Source: Leishmania infantum JPCM5
Taxonomy: Eukaryota > Euglenozoa > Kinetoplastea > Trypanosomatida > Trypanosomatidae
Assembly: GCF_000002875.2 (NCBI RefSeq)
Contig: NC_009412.2
Span: forward strand, 881,001 to 945,000
Direction of reading: 5' to 3'
Length of the DNA: 64,000 nt
The position numbers were made by a program, and so were the translations under genes. The notes below the pieces were generated by a model, which searched no databases, was not told the origin of the DNA, and worked only from the letters and a program-made list of their open reading frames with translations. How positions within the stretch are numbered: position 1 is the first letter of the stretch; each line of letters begins with the position of its first letter. Positions 63,089-64,000 of the stretch are shown one piece after another.

Positions 63089-64000
63089 ATGCCTCCGGTC
63101 AGGACAGTGAAGCACGAGACCGATGTCATAGTGCCCAGGGCGGGCGAGACCTACGTCGCCGACGACGGGACTGTCTCGCAAGTGCTGGACGACCACATCG
63201 ATGCAAACTACGAGCCAACGGAAGAGGAGGTGCTCGAGTTTGCCGACTGGATCGGCATGAAGCTGCCGCAAGATTCGGAGTTTCTGTGGCTCGCACGCGA
63301 GGGCCTTAAAACGCCGCTGCCAAAGGAGTGGAAGCCATGCAGCACGAACGATGGTGAGATTTACTACTTCAACTTCAAGACGGGCGAGAGCAGCTGGGAC
63401 CACCCGATGGACAGCATCTTTCGCCAGCGGTTCGAGCAGGAAAAAGAGAAGGCCCGCGCTCGCAAGTCGGTGTCGGCGACGAGCAGCACCGCCGCTAACC
63501 GGAGCACTAGCGGACCAAACAGCAGCACGCCCAGCAACAGCACCTCAGCGATACCGCAGACGCACGTTATGATGACCGACACAGGCGTGCTGCGGCGAGA
63601 CGCGGGGTCGGGCGCTGCACCAGGGCTCAGTCCTGTCGTGACCTCGATTAGCGGTGGCGCGAAAGGCGTCAGCGCTGGCAATGCCTGCAGGGAAGCCAAG
63701 CCGATCATGCACTACCCTCTGCAGCAGCAGTCGCGGTCAGCGACAGTGACAACGCGCACAACAGCGAATCCCCAGAGCTCCGCTGGCTCGTCCGCCATCA
63801 CAGCTGCTGCCGCCGGCAATCCCTCGCGGTCCTCCTCCGGACCTGCCCCAAAGAAGGTTGGGGCCGCAGAGGTGTCGTCTGCCGCCCCACCCCGCATTGT
63901 TTCGGAGGCTGAGCGCGCGTTGGAGGAGCGCGTGCAGCGGGAGATGCAGCTGGCCCTCGAGGCGGAGCGCTCCAAGATCGAGGAAGCTCATCAAGGAACC
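63089..64000 (+). CDS. CEP164-like WW-domain centriolar protein (3' partial)
   Basis: Open from ATG 63089 to the last base (304 codons, no stop), so the gene continues beyond the window. Residues ~45-115 reproduce the N-terminal region of CEP164: EEEVLEFADWIGMKLPQDSE, LWLAREGLKTPLPKEWKPC, then a WW domain with IYYFNFKTGESSWDHP (Trp in EWKPC and SSWDHP, the central Tyr-Tyr-Phe). A Ser/Thr/Ala-rich linker (~130-275) precedes a charged coiled coil starting at ~280 (EAERALEERVQREMQLALEA). CEP164 is a distal-appendage protein of the mature centriole/basal body needed for docking and cilium assembly; in trypanosomatids a role at the mature basal body or transition fibres is inferred. Kinetoplastids have several CEP164 paralogues and I cannot say which this is. 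Confidence 0.85.
   Translation, partial: MPPVRTVKHETDVIVPRAGETYVADDGTVSQVLDDHIDANYEPTEEEVLEFADWIGMKLPQDSEFLWLAREGLKTPLPKEWKPCSTNDGEIYYFNFKTGESSWDHPMDSIFRQRFEQEKEKARARKSVSATSSTAANRSTSGPNSSTPSNSTSAIPQTHVMMTDTGVLRRDAGSGAAPGLSPVVTSISGGAKGVSAGNACREAKPIMHYPLQQQSRSATVTTRTTANPQSSAGSSAITAAAAGNPSRSSSGPAPKKVGAAEVSSAAPPRIVSEAERALEERVQREMQLALEAERSKIEEAHQGT

Noticed and set aside
1..64000. CRISPR arrays, operons with ribosome binding sites, or strand-switch regions
   Set aside because: Short tandem repeats are only microsatellites, not spaced repeats. The gene style is eukaryotic trypanosomatid, and all supported genes are on one strand, so no strand switch lies inside the window.

Overview
The window looks like part of a Leishmania chromosome, most likely the region equivalent to chromosome 28 of Old World species. 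The genes are intronless and widely spaced, and all seventeen intact or partial genes lie on the + strand, as in a trypanosomatid polycistronic unit. Intergenic DNA of 0.8-4 kb is rich in long pyrimidine tracts, CA/GT and TA microsatellites and AG trans-splice acceptors. SIDER2-type retroposons are also present. The order PEX11 - MYST acetyltransferase - nuclear topoisomerase II matches what I recall of trypanosomatid synteny; I could not run a search. The exact species cannot be decided here.

Layout, left to right. 1-2007: the 3' part of a Ser/Arg-rich, CABLES-like cyclin-box protein, open at the left edge. 3240-4358: an HD-domain predicted phosphohydrolase. 4359-7688: a long gap holding a diverged SIDER2. 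7689-9901: two tandem, divergent PEX11-family glycosomal membrane proteins. 13159-15501: a MYST histone acetyltransferase (HAT2-like). 16597-20903: nuclear DNA topoisomerase II, broken in this assembly by an apparent one-base deletion next to an N. 21761-24271: eIF2B epsilon. 25529-27475: a coiled-coil protein. 28572-29789: eIF3e. 32877-35591: a low-complexity hypothetical protein. 35592-39520: a decayed leucine-rich-repeat surface-antigen pseudogene followed by SIDER2 copy 1. 39521-41596: cactin. 42416-43273 and 44492-45226: two small conserved-looking hypotheticals. 47576-49018: a mitochondrial-type serine hydroxymethyltransferase. 50870-56074: a 1734-residue Patched/NPC1/RND-like membrane protein with a large Cys-rich EGF-like ectodomain. 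SIDER2 copy 2. 59073-61715: MCM6. SIDER2 copy 3. 63089 to the end: a CEP164-like WW-domain protein, open at the right edge.

The genes are not a functional operon. They are co-transcribed housekeeping genes (chromatin and replication, translation initiation, RNA processing, glycosome biogenesis, one-carbon metabolism, centriole/flagellum) that would be matured by spliced-leader trans-splicing and polyadenylation. Regulation is expected mostly after transcription. The three nearly identical SIDER2 elements lie downstream of the LRR pseudogene, the RND-like gene and MCM6. They are candidates for mRNA-stability elements and for homologous recombination.

Most interesting points: the three >99% identical direct SIDER2 copies bracketing 20 kb and 5 kb segments; the RND/EGF chimera; the atypical MYST enzyme (lost zinc ligands, insertion in the acetyl-CoA loop); the RS-rich CABLES-like cyclin; the LRR surface-antigen pseudogene with three nonsense codons and no frameshift; and the TOP2 frameshift, probably an assembly error.
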